A DNA stretch of 64,000 bases, from positions 248,001-312,000 of the forward strand of contig NZ_BNCH01000001.1 in NCBI RefSeq assembly GCF_014656375.1. Reading direction: 5' to 3'. A program made the translations under genes and the position numbers. The stretch's first letter is position 1. Each line of letters opens with the position of its first letter. A model generated the notes under the pieces. The model was not told the origin of the DNA. It did not search any database and was given only the letters and a program-made list of their open reading frames with translations. Source of the stretch: Aliiroseovarius zhejiangensis. Its GTDB lineage: Bacteria > Pseudomonadota > Alphaproteobacteria > Rhodobacterales > Rhodobacteraceae. Below, piece after piece: positions 35,417 to 43,221 of the stretch.

Positions 35417-36678
35417 CAGTCAGCGACCTTGCCCATGATCAGGCTGGCATTGGTGCCGCCAAACCCGAAACTGTTGGACAGAACCGTGTTGATCTCGCGC
35501 TTCTCGGCCTTGTTGGCGGCAAGGCTCAGCTTCGGTGTGACCGCCGGGTTGTCCAGGTTGATCGTCGGTGGCGCGATCTGGTCGCGCAGCGCAAGGATGC
35601 AGAAAATCGCCTCGACCGCGCCCGCAGCCCCCAGCAGGTGGCCGATCGAGCTTTTGGTCGAGCTCATCGTTGCGTTCTCAGCCGCATCGCCCAACAGGCG
35701 TTCAACCGCGCTCAGTTCAATCGTATCCGCCATGGTCGAGGTTCCATGCGCATTGATGTAATCAATCGCGGACGGCTCCAGTCCTGCCTTCGCCAGAGCG
35801 GATATCATCGCGCGGAAGCCCCCATCGCCATCTTCGGATGGGGCGGTGATGTGATAAGCATCGCCTGACAGGCCATAACCCAGAACCTCGGCGTAAATCT
35901 TGGCGCCCCGTGCCTTGGCATGTTCGTATTCTTCCAGCACGACAATGCCCGCCCCTTCGCCCATGACAAAGCCATCGCGGTCCACGTCATATGGGCGGCT
36001 GGCCGCTTGCGGGTTGTCCCCGGCCTTGGTGGACAGCGCCTTGCAGGCATTGAACCCGGCAATCCCAAGCTCGCAAATCGCCGCCTCGGCGCCACCGGCG
36101 ATCATCACATCCGCATCGCCGGTCTGAATCAGACGCGAGGCATCACCAATGGCATGTGCGCCTGTCGAACAGGCGGTGACAACAGAATGGTTCGGCCCTT
36201 TGAAGCCGAACTTGATCGAAACCTGACCCGAGATCAGGTTGATAAGCGATCCGGGAATAAAGAACGGAGACACGCGGCGCGGTCCACGCTCGTTCAGCAG
36301 AATCGAAGTTTCGGCAATCGTCGCCAGCCCGCCGATCCCCGACCCGATCATCACACCCGTGCGCAACCGGCTTTCCTCGTCCTCGGGCATCCAGCCGGCA
36401 TCCTTCACGGCCATTTCCGACGCCGCCAAGCCATAGAGGATGAAATCATCCACCTTCCGACGCTCTTTCGGCTCCATCCAGTCGTCCGGGTTGAACGTGC
36501 CATCCGTGCCGTCGCCCAGCGGAACTTCACAGGCATATTTCGTGGTCACACGCGACGCATCGAACTTGGTGATCGGGCCAGCGCCCGACTGCCCGTCAAG
36601 TATACGTTTCCATGTTTCCTCGACCCCACATGCAAGGGGGGACACCATGCCCAGACCTGTAACGACCACTCGACGCAT
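35416..36678 (-). CDS. fabF: 3-oxoacyl-ACP synthase II
   Basis: It elongates acyl chains by condensing malonyl-ACP with acyl-ACP. The 420 residues from the ATG at 36678 (MRRVVVTGLGMVSPL) carry the catalytic triad: Cys in VTACSTGAHAIGDA (about 163), His in NAHGTSTMADT and His in SSIGHLLGAAGAVE. Ten upstream codons in frame are rejected because GAAAGGG precedes this ATG. The gene is coupled to mltG. Confidence 0.97.
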   Translation of the reverse strand: MRRVVVTGLGMVSPLACGVEETWKRILDGQSGAGPITKFDASRVTTKYACEVPLGDGTDGTFNPDDWMEPKERRKVDDFILYGLAASEMAVKDAGWMPEDEESRLRTGVMIGSGIGGLATIAETSILLNERGPRRVSPFFIPGSLINLISGQVSIKFGFKGPNHSVVTACSTGAHAIGDASRLIQTGDADVMIAGGAEAAICELGIAGFNACKALSTKAGDNPQAASRPYDVDRDGFVMGEGAGIVVLEEYEHAKARGAKIYAEVLGYGLSGDAYHITAPSEDGDGGFRAMISALAKAGLEPSAIDYINAHGTSTMADTIELSAVERLLGDAAENATMSSTKSSIGHLLGAAGAVEAIFCILALRDQIAPPTINLDNPAVTPKLSLAANKAEKREINTVLSNSFGFGGTNASLIMGKVAD

Positions 36679-36753
36679 TCTGCTGCCCTTTCTCAGGAAG
36701 TCTTTCATCCCACGCTTGATAGCGCGGCGAAGGGTTTAGGGGCAAGAGGCGTT

Positions 36754-36832
36754 CGGCCTGTGCGGCAAAAGCTGCCGATCGCAGGCCATCCGGTGACACG
36801 CTGGGAAAACTGAGACCCCATCGTGTCACCGG
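36754..36832 (-). promoter_or_regulatory. two stacked hairpins in the fabF leader
   Basis: CCGGTGACACG/CGTGTCACCGG (36790-36800 and 36822-36832) is a perfect 11-bp inverted repeat extended by TGGG/CCCA. Next to it GGCCTG/CAGGCC encloses GCGGC-type pairing (36754-36787). No T-run follows on the minus strand, so this is more likely a leader structure than a simple terminator. Confidence 0.5.
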
Positions 36833-36855
36833 TCCGGGACTCACACCTACAGGGC

Positions 36856-37599
36856 TCAGATGAATTCTGCGCGACGCTCTGGCTCAGGGCGCGCCACTGC
36901 CAAGGCCTGAGCCAGATCAACAGCCTTCGAAAACAAGGCCCGCCCGATCAACGTGCCCGCGATGTTGGGGATGTATTTCAGGCGCGCCACATCATCCAGT
37001 TCGTGGACCGTCCCGGCGGCGATGACCTGATGCCGGGTCTTGCCAGCCAATCCACTCAGAAGCCCAAGCTGCGCATCCGGCTGATCAATGTCACTGTCAA
37101 TGTCGGTGATCAGGACACTGGCCAAAGGAACATCCGCATAGGACGCCAGAAAATCCTCTGGCGTGATGGCCACAGGATTGCGCCAACCATCCGTCATCAA
37201 CTGGCCTTGCCAAACATCGGCCGCCAGAACGATCTGGTCTGGATGTCTGTTGGCAAGCTCTTTCACCATATCAGGATCACGCGCCGCAATGGAGCCCAGC
37301 ACAACGCGTCCAGCGCCCTTCTCGATCCAGTTTTCAACCATGTCACGGGTGCGGATGCCCCCGGCAATCTGGACCGAACAACCCGCCTGTTCAATGATCC
37401 GTTCGATCAGGGCCGCGTTTTCGCCCTTGCCATCCACCGCATCGAAATCGGTGATATGGATCCATTCAGCCCCAGCTTCGGCGAAACCCTGTGCCGTCTC
37501 GACCGGATCCACATGCCAGATCGACGGCTCTTCCAGCCGCCCACGATGCAACGTCACACACCGCCCGTTCTGCAACTCAAGTGTCGGATAGATGATCAT
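36856..37599 (-). CDS. HisA/HisF-family TIM-barrel paralog
   Basis: The 247 residues start at MIIYPTLELQNGRCVTLHRG behind AAGGAGG. The fold is that of HisA (phosphoribosylformimino-AICAR-P isomerase). The N-terminal catalytic Asp of AIDL is Glu here (TLEL, residue 8), the distal Asp is kept (AADVWQGQLMTDGW), the first phosphate loop is kept (VQIAGGIR) and the second is altered (AAGTVHELDD instead of the usual SGGV). It lies among fatty acid synthesis genes, not in a his operon. A substrate other than ProFAR is possible. Confidence 0.8.
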   Translation of the reverse strand: MIIYPTLELQNGRCVTLHRGRLEEPSIWHVDPVETAQGFAEAGAEWIHITDFDAVDGKGENAALIERIIEQAGCSVQIAGGIRTRDMVENWIEKGAGRVVLGSIAARDPDMVKELANRHPDQIVLAADVWQGQLMTDGWRNPVAITPEDFLASYADVPLASVLITDIDSDIDQPDAQLGLLSGLAGKTRHQVIAAGTVHELDDVARLKYIPNIAGTLIGRALFSKAVDLAQALAVARPEPERRAEFI

Positions 37600-37716
37600 G
37601 GATCGCCTCCTTCGCCAAACCATCAATGGTTTAGTGAAACAGTATCATATCCCCGCAAGCGTGACCAAATTCGGCTCAATGCGTGCTGAAAACGGCGCAC
37701 GGTATCAAATCCGCAC

Positions 37717-37748
37717 AAAAAAACGGCCCGCCATGTGGCGGGCCGTTT
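37717..37748 (-). terminator. rho-independent terminator after acpP
   Basis: The stem AAACGGCCCGCCA/TGGCGGGCCGTTT with a 3-base loop is followed on the minus strand by a T-run. It lies about 25 bases after the acpP stop and separates acpP from the HisA-like gene. Confidence 0.9.
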
Positions 37749-37772
37749 CTGGAATTGGAAAGTCTCGTGACC

Positions 37773-38006
37773 TTATACGGCTTCCGAGATGAATTTCACG
37801 GCGTCGCCGAAGGTTTGAATGGTCTCGGCAGCATCATCCGGGATCTCGATGCCGAACTCTTCTTCGAAGGCCATCACCAGTTCAACGGTGTCCAGGCTGT
37901 CGGCGCCAAGGTCGTCAATGAACGAGGCCGATTCCGTGACCTTGTCCTCTTCAACACCCAGGTGCTCAACAACGATTTTCTTCACGCGATCTGCGACGTC
38001 GCTCAT
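37773..38006 (-). CDS. acpP: acyl carrier protein
   Basis: This 77-residue acidic four-helix protein carries growing acyl chains on 4'-phosphopantetheine. The attachment serine lies in [18 protein letters not shown] (about residue 37). GAGGA precedes the ATG. It has its own promoter and terminator, which fits its very high expression compared with fabG and fabF. Confidence 0.98.
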   Translation of the reverse strand: MSDVADRVKKIVVEHLGVEEDKVTESASFIDDLGADSLDTVELVMAFEEEFGIEIPDDAAETIQTFGDAVKFISEAV

Positions 38007-38133
38007 GATAAATCCTCACGTTTTTTCAGGCGCTTGGCCCTTTTCGATAGACCCGGGATGGGCCACTTAGTTTTCGGTGTGTAACACCGACATCCCCCAC
38101 CCCGAAAGGTATGTTGGAGAAAAACATGCGCCG

Positions 38134-38161
38134 CCTATAGCACATCGCATTAGATAGGCAA
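38134..38161 (-). promoter_or_regulatory. acpP promoter (sigma-70 type)
   Basis: On the minus strand TTGCCT (38161-38156) and TATAGG (38139-38134) are 16 bases apart. The leader of about 120 bases contains the hairpin CGGTGT/ACACCG (38075-38089). Confidence 0.55.
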
Positions 38162-38217
38162 ACGCTTTAGACCTTCGATAGGTCAGGTGACCGAGTGCTG
38201 TTCACCCGCCCCCCTTG

Positions 38218-38955
38218 TCACAACATGGCCATTCCGCCATTCACATGAATCGTCGCCCCGGTGGTGTATCCTGCCTCGGGTGCGGCAAGGTACAGCACGG
38301 CGGCCGCGATTTCTTCGGGTGTACCCATCCGCGCGGCGGGGATTTGCGCGTTGATCTTGTCTTTCTGGTCGTCGGTCAGCTTGTCGGTCATCGCGGTTGC
38401 AATGAACCCGGGTGCGACGCAGTTTGCCGTGATGCCGCGGCTGGCCACCTCATAGGCGATGGATTTGGTCAGCCCGACCATCCCTGCCTTGGACGCGGCA
38501 TAGTTCACCTGCCCCGGGTTGCCGGTCGCCCCCACGATCGAGCTGATGTTGATGATCCGCCCCCAACGGGCTTTCATCATTGGGCGCATGACACCCCGGC
38601 ACAGACGCATGGTCGAGGTCAGATTGACGCTGATCACGCTGTCCCATTCCTCATCGGACATGCGCATGAAAATCTGGTCGCGGGTGATCCCGGCGTTGTT
38701 GACCAGTATGTCCACCGATCCCATCGCCTCGACCGCCTGCTTGGGCAACGCATCCACGGCGTCGCCATCCGACAGGTTGCAGGGCAGCACATGCGCCCGC
38801 TCGCCCAACTCTGCGGCCAGAGCCTCAAGCGGTTCCACACGCGTACCGGACAACGCCACAGTCGCCCCGGCACCGTGAAGAGCCGTGGCAATCGCGCCAC
38901 CAATGCCACCCGATGCCCCAGTGACCAGCGCATTCTTTCCAGTCAGATCAAACAT
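38218..38955 (-). CDS. fabG: 3-oxoacyl-ACP reductase
   Basis: It reduces 3-oxoacyl-ACP with NADPH. The 245 residues carry TGASGGIGGAIA (about residue 12, cofactor binding), NNAGITRD, the catalytic Ser in ISSIVG and YAASKAG (about residue 151), and the C-terminal GATIHVNGGMAM. It lies between fabD and acpP, 82 bases from the former; likely co-transcribed with fabD. Confidence 0.97.
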   Translation of the reverse strand: MFDLTGKNALVTGASGGIGGAIATALHGAGATVALSGTRVEPLEALAAELGERAHVLPCNLSDGDAVDALPKQAVEAMGSVDILVNNAGITRDQIFMRMSDEEWDSVISVNLTSTMRLCRGVMRPMMKARWGRIINISSIVGATGNPGQVNYAASKAGMVGLTKSIAYEVASRGITANCVAPGFIATAMTDKLTDDQKDKINAQIPAARMGTPEEIAAAVLYLAAPEAGYTTGATIHVNGGMAML

Positions 38956-39037
38956 TTATACTTCCTTCTTCATCTCTTTGCAGGCGCCAATCCCCACGAC
39001 GGGACTGACGGCAGAATTCAGAATCTCCTGAAACTGC

Positions 39038-39979
39038 CTACCCGTTCAGTGCCGCGACCGCAGCAGCGACATCGTCCGGGGTGCCAACCGCGCGCGTTTC
39101 GACATCTTTTGCAATGCGCCGGATCATGCCTGACAAGGCCTTTCCTGCACCAATTTCCCAGATCTCGGTCACACCCTGTTCAGCCATCCACGCCACGCTT
39201 TCACGCCAGCGCACTGAACCTGTGACCTGTTCGACCAACAGCGACCTGATCGTGGTTGCATCGGAAATCGCGCGCGCCCGCACATTCGACACCAATGGCA
39301 CGACAGGCGCTTTCATCTCGACATGCGATAACGCCTCTGCCATCGCTTCCGCTGCGGGCTGCATCAGGGCGCAGTGAAACGGCGCGCTGACCGGCAAAAG
39401 TACCGCGCGTCGCGCGCCTTTGGCCTTTGCGATTTCGACGGCGCGCTCGACCGCCTCCTTGTGGCCGGACACAACCACCTGTGCCGGATCATTGTCATTG
39501 GCCGCCTGGCAGACCTGATCATGTGCTGCTTCCAAGGCCACGGCTTCGGCTGTTTTAAAATCCAGCCCCAGCAAGGCAGCCATCGCCCCGACCCCTACGG
39601 GCACGGCCTCTTGCATGGCTTTGCCCCGCGCACGCAACAACCGGGCGGCGTCGGCAATCGAAAATGTGCCGACCGCCGCCAACGCCGAGTATTCGCCCAG
39701 CGAATGGCCCGCGACAAAGGACGCTGCCGACACCGAAACGCCTTCCGCCTCTAATGCCCGCATCGCGGCAAGCGATGTGGCCATCAGGGCTGGCTGCGCA
39801 TTCTGCGTGAGCGTCAAGGCCTCCTGCTCGCCCTCCCAGATCAGCGAGGACAACTTTTCGCCAAGCGCCTCGTCAACCTCGTCGAACACGGCCTTCGCCG
39901 CTGGATACGCGTCTGCAAGGGCCTTGCCCATTCCGATGCTTTGGGCGCCCTGCCCGGGGAATACGAATGCGCGGCTCAT
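39038..39979 (-). CDS. fabD: malonyl-CoA:ACP transacylase
   Basis: It loads malonate onto ACP. The 313 residues from the ATG at 39979 begin MSRAFVFPGQGAQSIGMG; the nucleophilic serine is in VAGHSLGEYSAL (about residue 92), and the catalytic His is in SAPFHCALM (about residue 200). The upstream in-frame extension to 40078 has no family match and is rejected. It is the first gene of the fab group. Confidence 0.97.
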   Translation of the reverse strand: MSRAFVFPGQGAQSIGMGKALADAYPAAKAVFDEVDEALGEKLSSLIWEGEQEALTLTQNAQPALMATSLAAMRALEAEGVSVSAASFVAGHSLGEYSALAAVGTFSIADAARLLRARGKAMQEAVPVGVGAMAALLGLDFKTAEAVALEAAHDQVCQAANDNDPAQVVVSGHKEAVERAVEIAKAKGARRAVLLPVSAPFHCALMQPAAEAMAEALSHVEMKAPVVPLVSNVRARAISDATTIRSLLVEQVTGSVRWRESVAWMAEQGVTEIWEIGAGKALSGMIRRIAKDVETRAVGTPDDVAAAVAALNG

Positions 39980-40117
39980 GGGCTCTCCTGTTGTCATGCC
40001 TTTCCCAAAGGGCATAGCGCGCAGGGACGTTTGGCGCAATCGCTTTGCCGGAAATGAAAATCGGCGCCCGCCTGACAAGACGCACGCCGAACCGGTCGAA
40101 CTTCGATTGAGTGTCGC

Positions 40118-40783
40118 TTACGGGGCCGACACCCGCGCCAGCGAAATGGCATTGCCCGTCACCCGTGCGATCCTGCGGTTTCTCGGATCGCGTCTGCGCC
40201 GCTCGCCGGTCAGGTCCGAAACAAGCCGCGCCTGAATGCGTTCCAGCGCCGCCTCGGGCCCTGCGATGACCTCATAGGCGTCCATGCCGCTGCCGATCCG
40301 CGCATAGAGGGCCGCATCATCCGGGTTGTCGTCGTTGCGCAGGATCAGAAATGATCCGATATCCGCGAAGGGAATGCGCGTTTCGTGCCGGAACCGGTTC
40401 AGACCGTCCCGATGCCCGATCCGCAACTCACAGCCATCCAGATCAACCTGTGCTTCGACCTGACGCGCGTCGCGGCCATACCAGAACAGCATCCAGCCCA
40501 CCACGAACAACAGGCCCGTCAGGCCAAGCTTCATCGCCATGGTCAACGGATCGGCAAACGTGTCGGCCGAAAAAGACCAGACGCCTGCGATAATCAAAAG
40601 AAGCACCAGACCGACGAACCGTCCCGCTGCATGTGTCAGCCGCAACAGCCCCGCCTCTGTGCCAATCGCGCTTAAACGATATCCCCACGGAGTCTGCACG
40701 ACCCCTGGTCCGCCCTTGCCCTGTTCGGTTGTTTCCGAAGACTTGATATTCTCAATATTGCCCTGCATCCGTGTGCCGCCCAT
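40118..40783 (-). CDS. membrane protein of unknown function
   Basis: The 221 residues (or 216 from the second ATG) have a polar N-terminus, two transmembrane helices (about 53-69 and 82-101) and a cytoplasmic C-terminal part with basic RRRRDPRNRR. The shape resembles small PH-like membrane proteins: after the helix pair comes a beta-rich domain with VDLDGCELRIGHRDG. I recognise no named family. It is divergent from rpsF and lies upstream of fabD in the same direction. Confidence 0.65.
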   Translation of the reverse strand: MGGTRMQGNIENIKSSETTEQGKGGPGVVQTPWGYRLSAIGTEAGLLRLTHAAGRFVGLVLLLIIAGVWSFSADTFADPLTMAMKLGLTGLLFVVGWMLFWYGRDARQVEAQVDLDGCELRIGHRDGLNRFRHETRIPFADIGSFLILRNDDNPDDAALYARIGSGMDAYEVIAGPEAALERIQARLVSDLTGERRRRDPRNRRIARVTGNAISLARVSAP

Positions 40784-40974
40784 TTCAGTTCAATATCACC
40801 GGGATCAACCGTGCGATTTCCGTATCCGGACCGACGCCCTCCCTGTACTCGAACGCTCCCACGCAACTGTGACGGGATTAGGGCGCAGGTCTGGTCATTC
40901 GCGGGCAATTGCAGGGATCCGGGCCGGAACTCTGCACGGGTATCACGGGACCGGCACACAAACCGGAATCAGCC

Positions 40975-41002
40975 TTGCACCATGGGCGCAGACGTGTATA
41001 AG
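40975..41002 (+). promoter_or_regulatory. rpsF operon promoter (sigma-70 type)
   Basis: TTGCAC (40975-40980) and TATAAG (40997-41002) are 16 bases apart, about 110 bases before rpsF. Both boxes are close to consensus, as expected for a ribosomal protein operon. Confidence 0.65.
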
Positions 41003-41045
41003 GCACCGTCCTTTCCGTGTGTCTGAGAACCGCGTGGCCTCTCGT

Positions 41046-41075
41046 GGATGGGGGCGGAAAGGTGAAGCCCCATCC
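41046..41075 (+). promoter_or_regulatory. hairpin in the rpsF leader
   Basis: GGATGGGG (41046-41053) pairs perfectly with CCCCATCC (41068-41075) around a 14-base loop, 36 bases before the rpsF ATG. It is a candidate autoregulatory leader; the known S6:S18 leader has a CCG in its bulge, which I do not see here. Confidence 0.45.
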
Positions 41076-41110
41076 TTTGAAGCGCGCCTGAAAAAAGAAC
41101 TGGAGCTCAC

Positions 41111-41467
41111 ATGCCGCTTTACGAGCATGTCTTCATCTCGCGTCAGGACTTGTCCAATACGCAAGCTGAAAACCTCATCGAACATTTTGGCACCGTGCTG
41201 GCCGACAACGGCGGTAAAGTCGTTGACAGCGAGTACTGGGGCGTCAAGACGATGTCTTACAAGATCAACAAGAACCGCAAGGGTCACTATGCGTTCATGA
41301 AGACCGATGCACCCGCACCGGCCGTTCAGGAAATGGAACGCCTGATGCGCCTGCACGATGACGTGATGCGCACGCTGACGATCAAGGTTGACGAACACGC
41401 CGAAGGCCCGTCGATCCAAATGCAAAAGCGTGACGAACGCGGCGACCGCCGTGGCCGTGACCGCTAA
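41111..41467 (+). CDS. rpsF: 30S ribosomal protein S6
   Basis: The 118 residues start MPLYEHVFISRQDLS and have the ferredoxin-like fold with KTMSYKINKNRKGHYAFM in the middle. S6 binds S18 and the central domain of 16S rRNA. The charged C-terminal tail (KRDERGDRRGRDR) is typical. GGAG precedes the ATG. First gene of rpsF-rpsR-rplI. Confidence 0.98.
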   Translation: MPLYEHVFISRQDLSNTQAENLIEHFGTVLADNGGKVVDSEYWGVKTMSYKINKNRKGHYAFMKTDAPAPAVQEMERLMRLHDDVMRTLTIKVDEHAEGPSIQMQKRDERGDRRGRDR

Positions 41468-41486
41468 GTTCGAAAGGATCTAACCC

Positions 41487-41714
41487 ATGGCAGCCAAACC
41501 ATTTTTCCGCCGTCGCAAAGTATGCCCCTTCTCGGGCGACAACGCGCCGAAGATCGACTATAAAGACACGCGCCTTCTGCAGCGCTACATCTCCGAGCGT
41601 GGCAAGATCGTCCCCTCGCGGATCACCGCTGTGTCGGCCAAGAAGCAACGCGAACTGTCGCGCGCCATCAAACGCGCCCGCTTCCTCGCCCTGCTTCCCT
41701 ATGCCGTGAAGTAA
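41487..41714 (+). CDS. rpsR: 30S ribosomal protein S18
   Basis: The 75 residues include [20 protein letters not shown] and [19 protein letters not shown], both diagnostic of S18. It forms a heterodimer with S6 in the platform of the small subunit. AAAGGA precedes the ATG; its stop overlaps the ribosome-binding site of rplI. Confidence 0.98.
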   Translation: MAAKPFFRRRKVCPFSGDNAPKIDYKDTRLLQRYISERGKIVPSRITAVSAKKQRELSRAIKRARFLALLPYAVK

Positions 41715-41726
41715 GGAGATCTGATC

Positions 41727-42353
41727 ATGCAAGTTATCCTTCTGGAACGTGTGGCCAAACTTGGCCAGATGGGCGATGTCGTTGACGTGAAGCCGGGCTT
41801 TGCCCGCAACTTCCTTCTGCCCCAGGGCAAGGCCCTGTCGGCCTCCGACGCCAACATCGCATCCTTCGAAGCCCAGAAAGCGCAGCTGGAAGCGCGCAAC
41901 CTGGAAACCAAGAAAGAAGCCGAAGCCCTGGCCGCGAAACTGGACGGCGAACAGTTCGTCGTGATTCGCTCCGCCTCGGACGCTGGCGCGCTTTACGGCT
42001 CTGTCACCCCACGTGATGCCGCTGACGTCGCCACCGAAGCCGGCTTCACCATCGACAAGAAACAGGTCGCCCTGAAAGCCCCGATCAAGGAACTGGGCCT
42101 GCACGCCGTGCATGTCGTCCTGCACCCCGAAGTCGAGGTCGAGATTCAGCTGAACGTCGCCCGTTCTGCCGAAGAAGCCGAATTGCAAGCCTCGGGCAAG
42201 TCGATCCAGGAACTGGCCGCTGAAGCCGAAGCTGAAGCCGAGTTCGAGATCGCCGAACTGTTCGACGACATCGGTGCAGCCGCGTCGGAAGACGAAGACC
42301 TGGCCGAAGCCGTCGAAGAAGAAGTCTCTGCTGAGGATTCAGAGGAAGACTAA
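41727..42353 (+). CDS. rplI: 50S ribosomal protein L9 with extended acidic tail
   Basis: L9 binds 23S rRNA at the L1 stalk base. The N-terminal domain [20 protein letters not shown] and the long connecting helix (about 45-75) are standard, followed by the C-terminal domain to about residue 150. The protein has 208 residues; the usual length is about 150. The extra roughly 50 residues are rich in Glu, Asp and Ala, a trait I associate with Rhodobacterales L9. A terminator follows. Confidence 0.97.
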   Translation: MQVILLERVAKLGQMGDVVDVKPGFARNFLLPQGKALSASDANIASFEAQKAQLEARNLETKKEAEALAAKLDGEQFVVIRSASDAGALYGSVTPRDAADVATEAGFTIDKKQVALKAPIKELGLHAVHVVLHPEVEVEIQLNVARSAEEAELQASGKSIQELAAEAEAEAEFEIAELFDDIGAAASEDEDLAEAVEEEVSAEDSEED

Positions 42354-42376
42354 GCCCTTACTTCCACCTCAAGAAC

Positions 42377-42408
42377 AAAAGCCGCTCCGTTTCGGGGCGG
42401 CTTTTTTG
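42377..42408 (+). terminator. rho-independent terminator after rplI
   Basis: The stem AAGCCGC/GCGGCTT, with a partly paired CC/GG extension, is followed by TTTTTT. Confidence 0.88.
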
Positions 42409-42659
42409 CATCATTGATGAAGCCTTCTCGGCGCGTCTTGGCGCTACGATCCCTACCTTTCACTCAACATGAGTGAAGCAATATACCACCACTCTATTCA
42501 CAGACGTCCGCTTTCTCACACATCGAAAGGGCAACAGCCGAGCCGTTCCATTTGCATTTCCGACGCCCCACACCTTGCCTGACAACTTGTCAGCGCGGCA
42601 TCGCCGACCCCGCCACAAACGGCTATTCTCACAACCTTGTTCACAATACAGTTCGGGGT
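42409..42659. other. intergenic region with two palindromes upstream of the lytic transglycosylase gene
   Basis: Two perfect palindromes occur: TTCACTCAACATGAGTGAA (42459-42477, 7-bp arms, 5-base spacer) and CTGACAACTTGTCAG (42579-42593, 7-bp arms around a C). Both look like operator sites for dimeric regulators. No gene is visible here. Confidence 0.5.
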
Positions 42660-43154
42660 ATGACTCACTTTACTCGACGTGCTTTTGTTGTTTCACTGTC
42701 CACGCTTGCCCTGACGGGCTGCTTTGGACATGATCGATCGCAAAAATCAACGCACCGCATTGACGGGTCGTTCAATCCGCCGCTCTATCCCAACGAAACG
42801 CCCGAGCTGCGCGGCCTGATCAACAAATGGGCTGATCACTACCAGATCCCGCGCGAACTTGTGCACCGACAGGCCGTGCGCGAAAGCACCCATCGCCCAT
42901 GGGCACGCAACGGACCCTATTGGGGGTTGCTGCAGATCCTGCCTCAAACCGCCCGCACCATGGGGCATCGTGGCCCGCCCAAAGAGCTTCTGAATCCGGA
43001 CGTGAACCTGAAATACGCGGGCAAGTACCTGCGCGGTGCCTATATCGTGTCGGGTGGCAGCATCGAAGGGGCGATGAAGTGGTATGCCAAGGGCTATTAT
43101 TACGAAGCCAAGCGCAAAGGGCTTCTGGTCGAAACCGGGTTGCGCCCCGGCTGA
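42660..43154 (+). CDS. lytic transglycosylase (SLT family) lipoprotein
   Basis: The 164 residues start MTHFTRRAFVVSLSTLALTG with the lipobox LTGC at residues 18-21, so it is a membrane-anchored lipoprotein. The SLT core has VRESTHRPWARN, with the catalytic Glu, and YWGLLQILPQTARTMG (about residue 84). It cleaves peptidoglycan glycan strands. In-frame codons upstream to 42552 give no sensible signal peptide and are rejected. The preceding 250 bases have two palindromes. Confidence 0.87.
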   Translation: MTHFTRRAFVVSLSTLALTGCFGHDRSQKSTHRIDGSFNPPLYPNETPELRGLINKWADHYQIPRELVHRQAVRESTHRPWARNGPYWGLLQILPQTARTMGHRGPPKELLNPDVNLKYAGKYLRGAYIVSGGSIEGAMKWYAKGYYYEAKRKGLLVETGLRPG

Positions 43155-43167
43155 CGCGGCCCGACAA

Positions 43168-43202
43168 ACGAAAAAAAGCCGCCCAATCGGGCGGCTTTTT
43201 CC
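43168..43202. terminator. bidirectional terminator between the transglycosylase gene and tig
   Basis: AAAAAGCCGCCC and GGGCGGCTTTTT pair around AATC, with an A-run before and a T-run after. It can end both convergent transcripts. Confidence 0.92.
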
Positions 43203-43221
43203 TTGAACGGCGGCGCCGGTC

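Larger units (their letters stand above)
40784..41110. other. 327-base intergenic region before rpsF
   Basis: It holds the rpsF promoter and leader hairpin (listed separately) at its right end. From 40784 to about 40960 I see no gene, repeat or structure that I can support; the promoter of the divergent gene presumably lies there. Confidence 0.6.
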
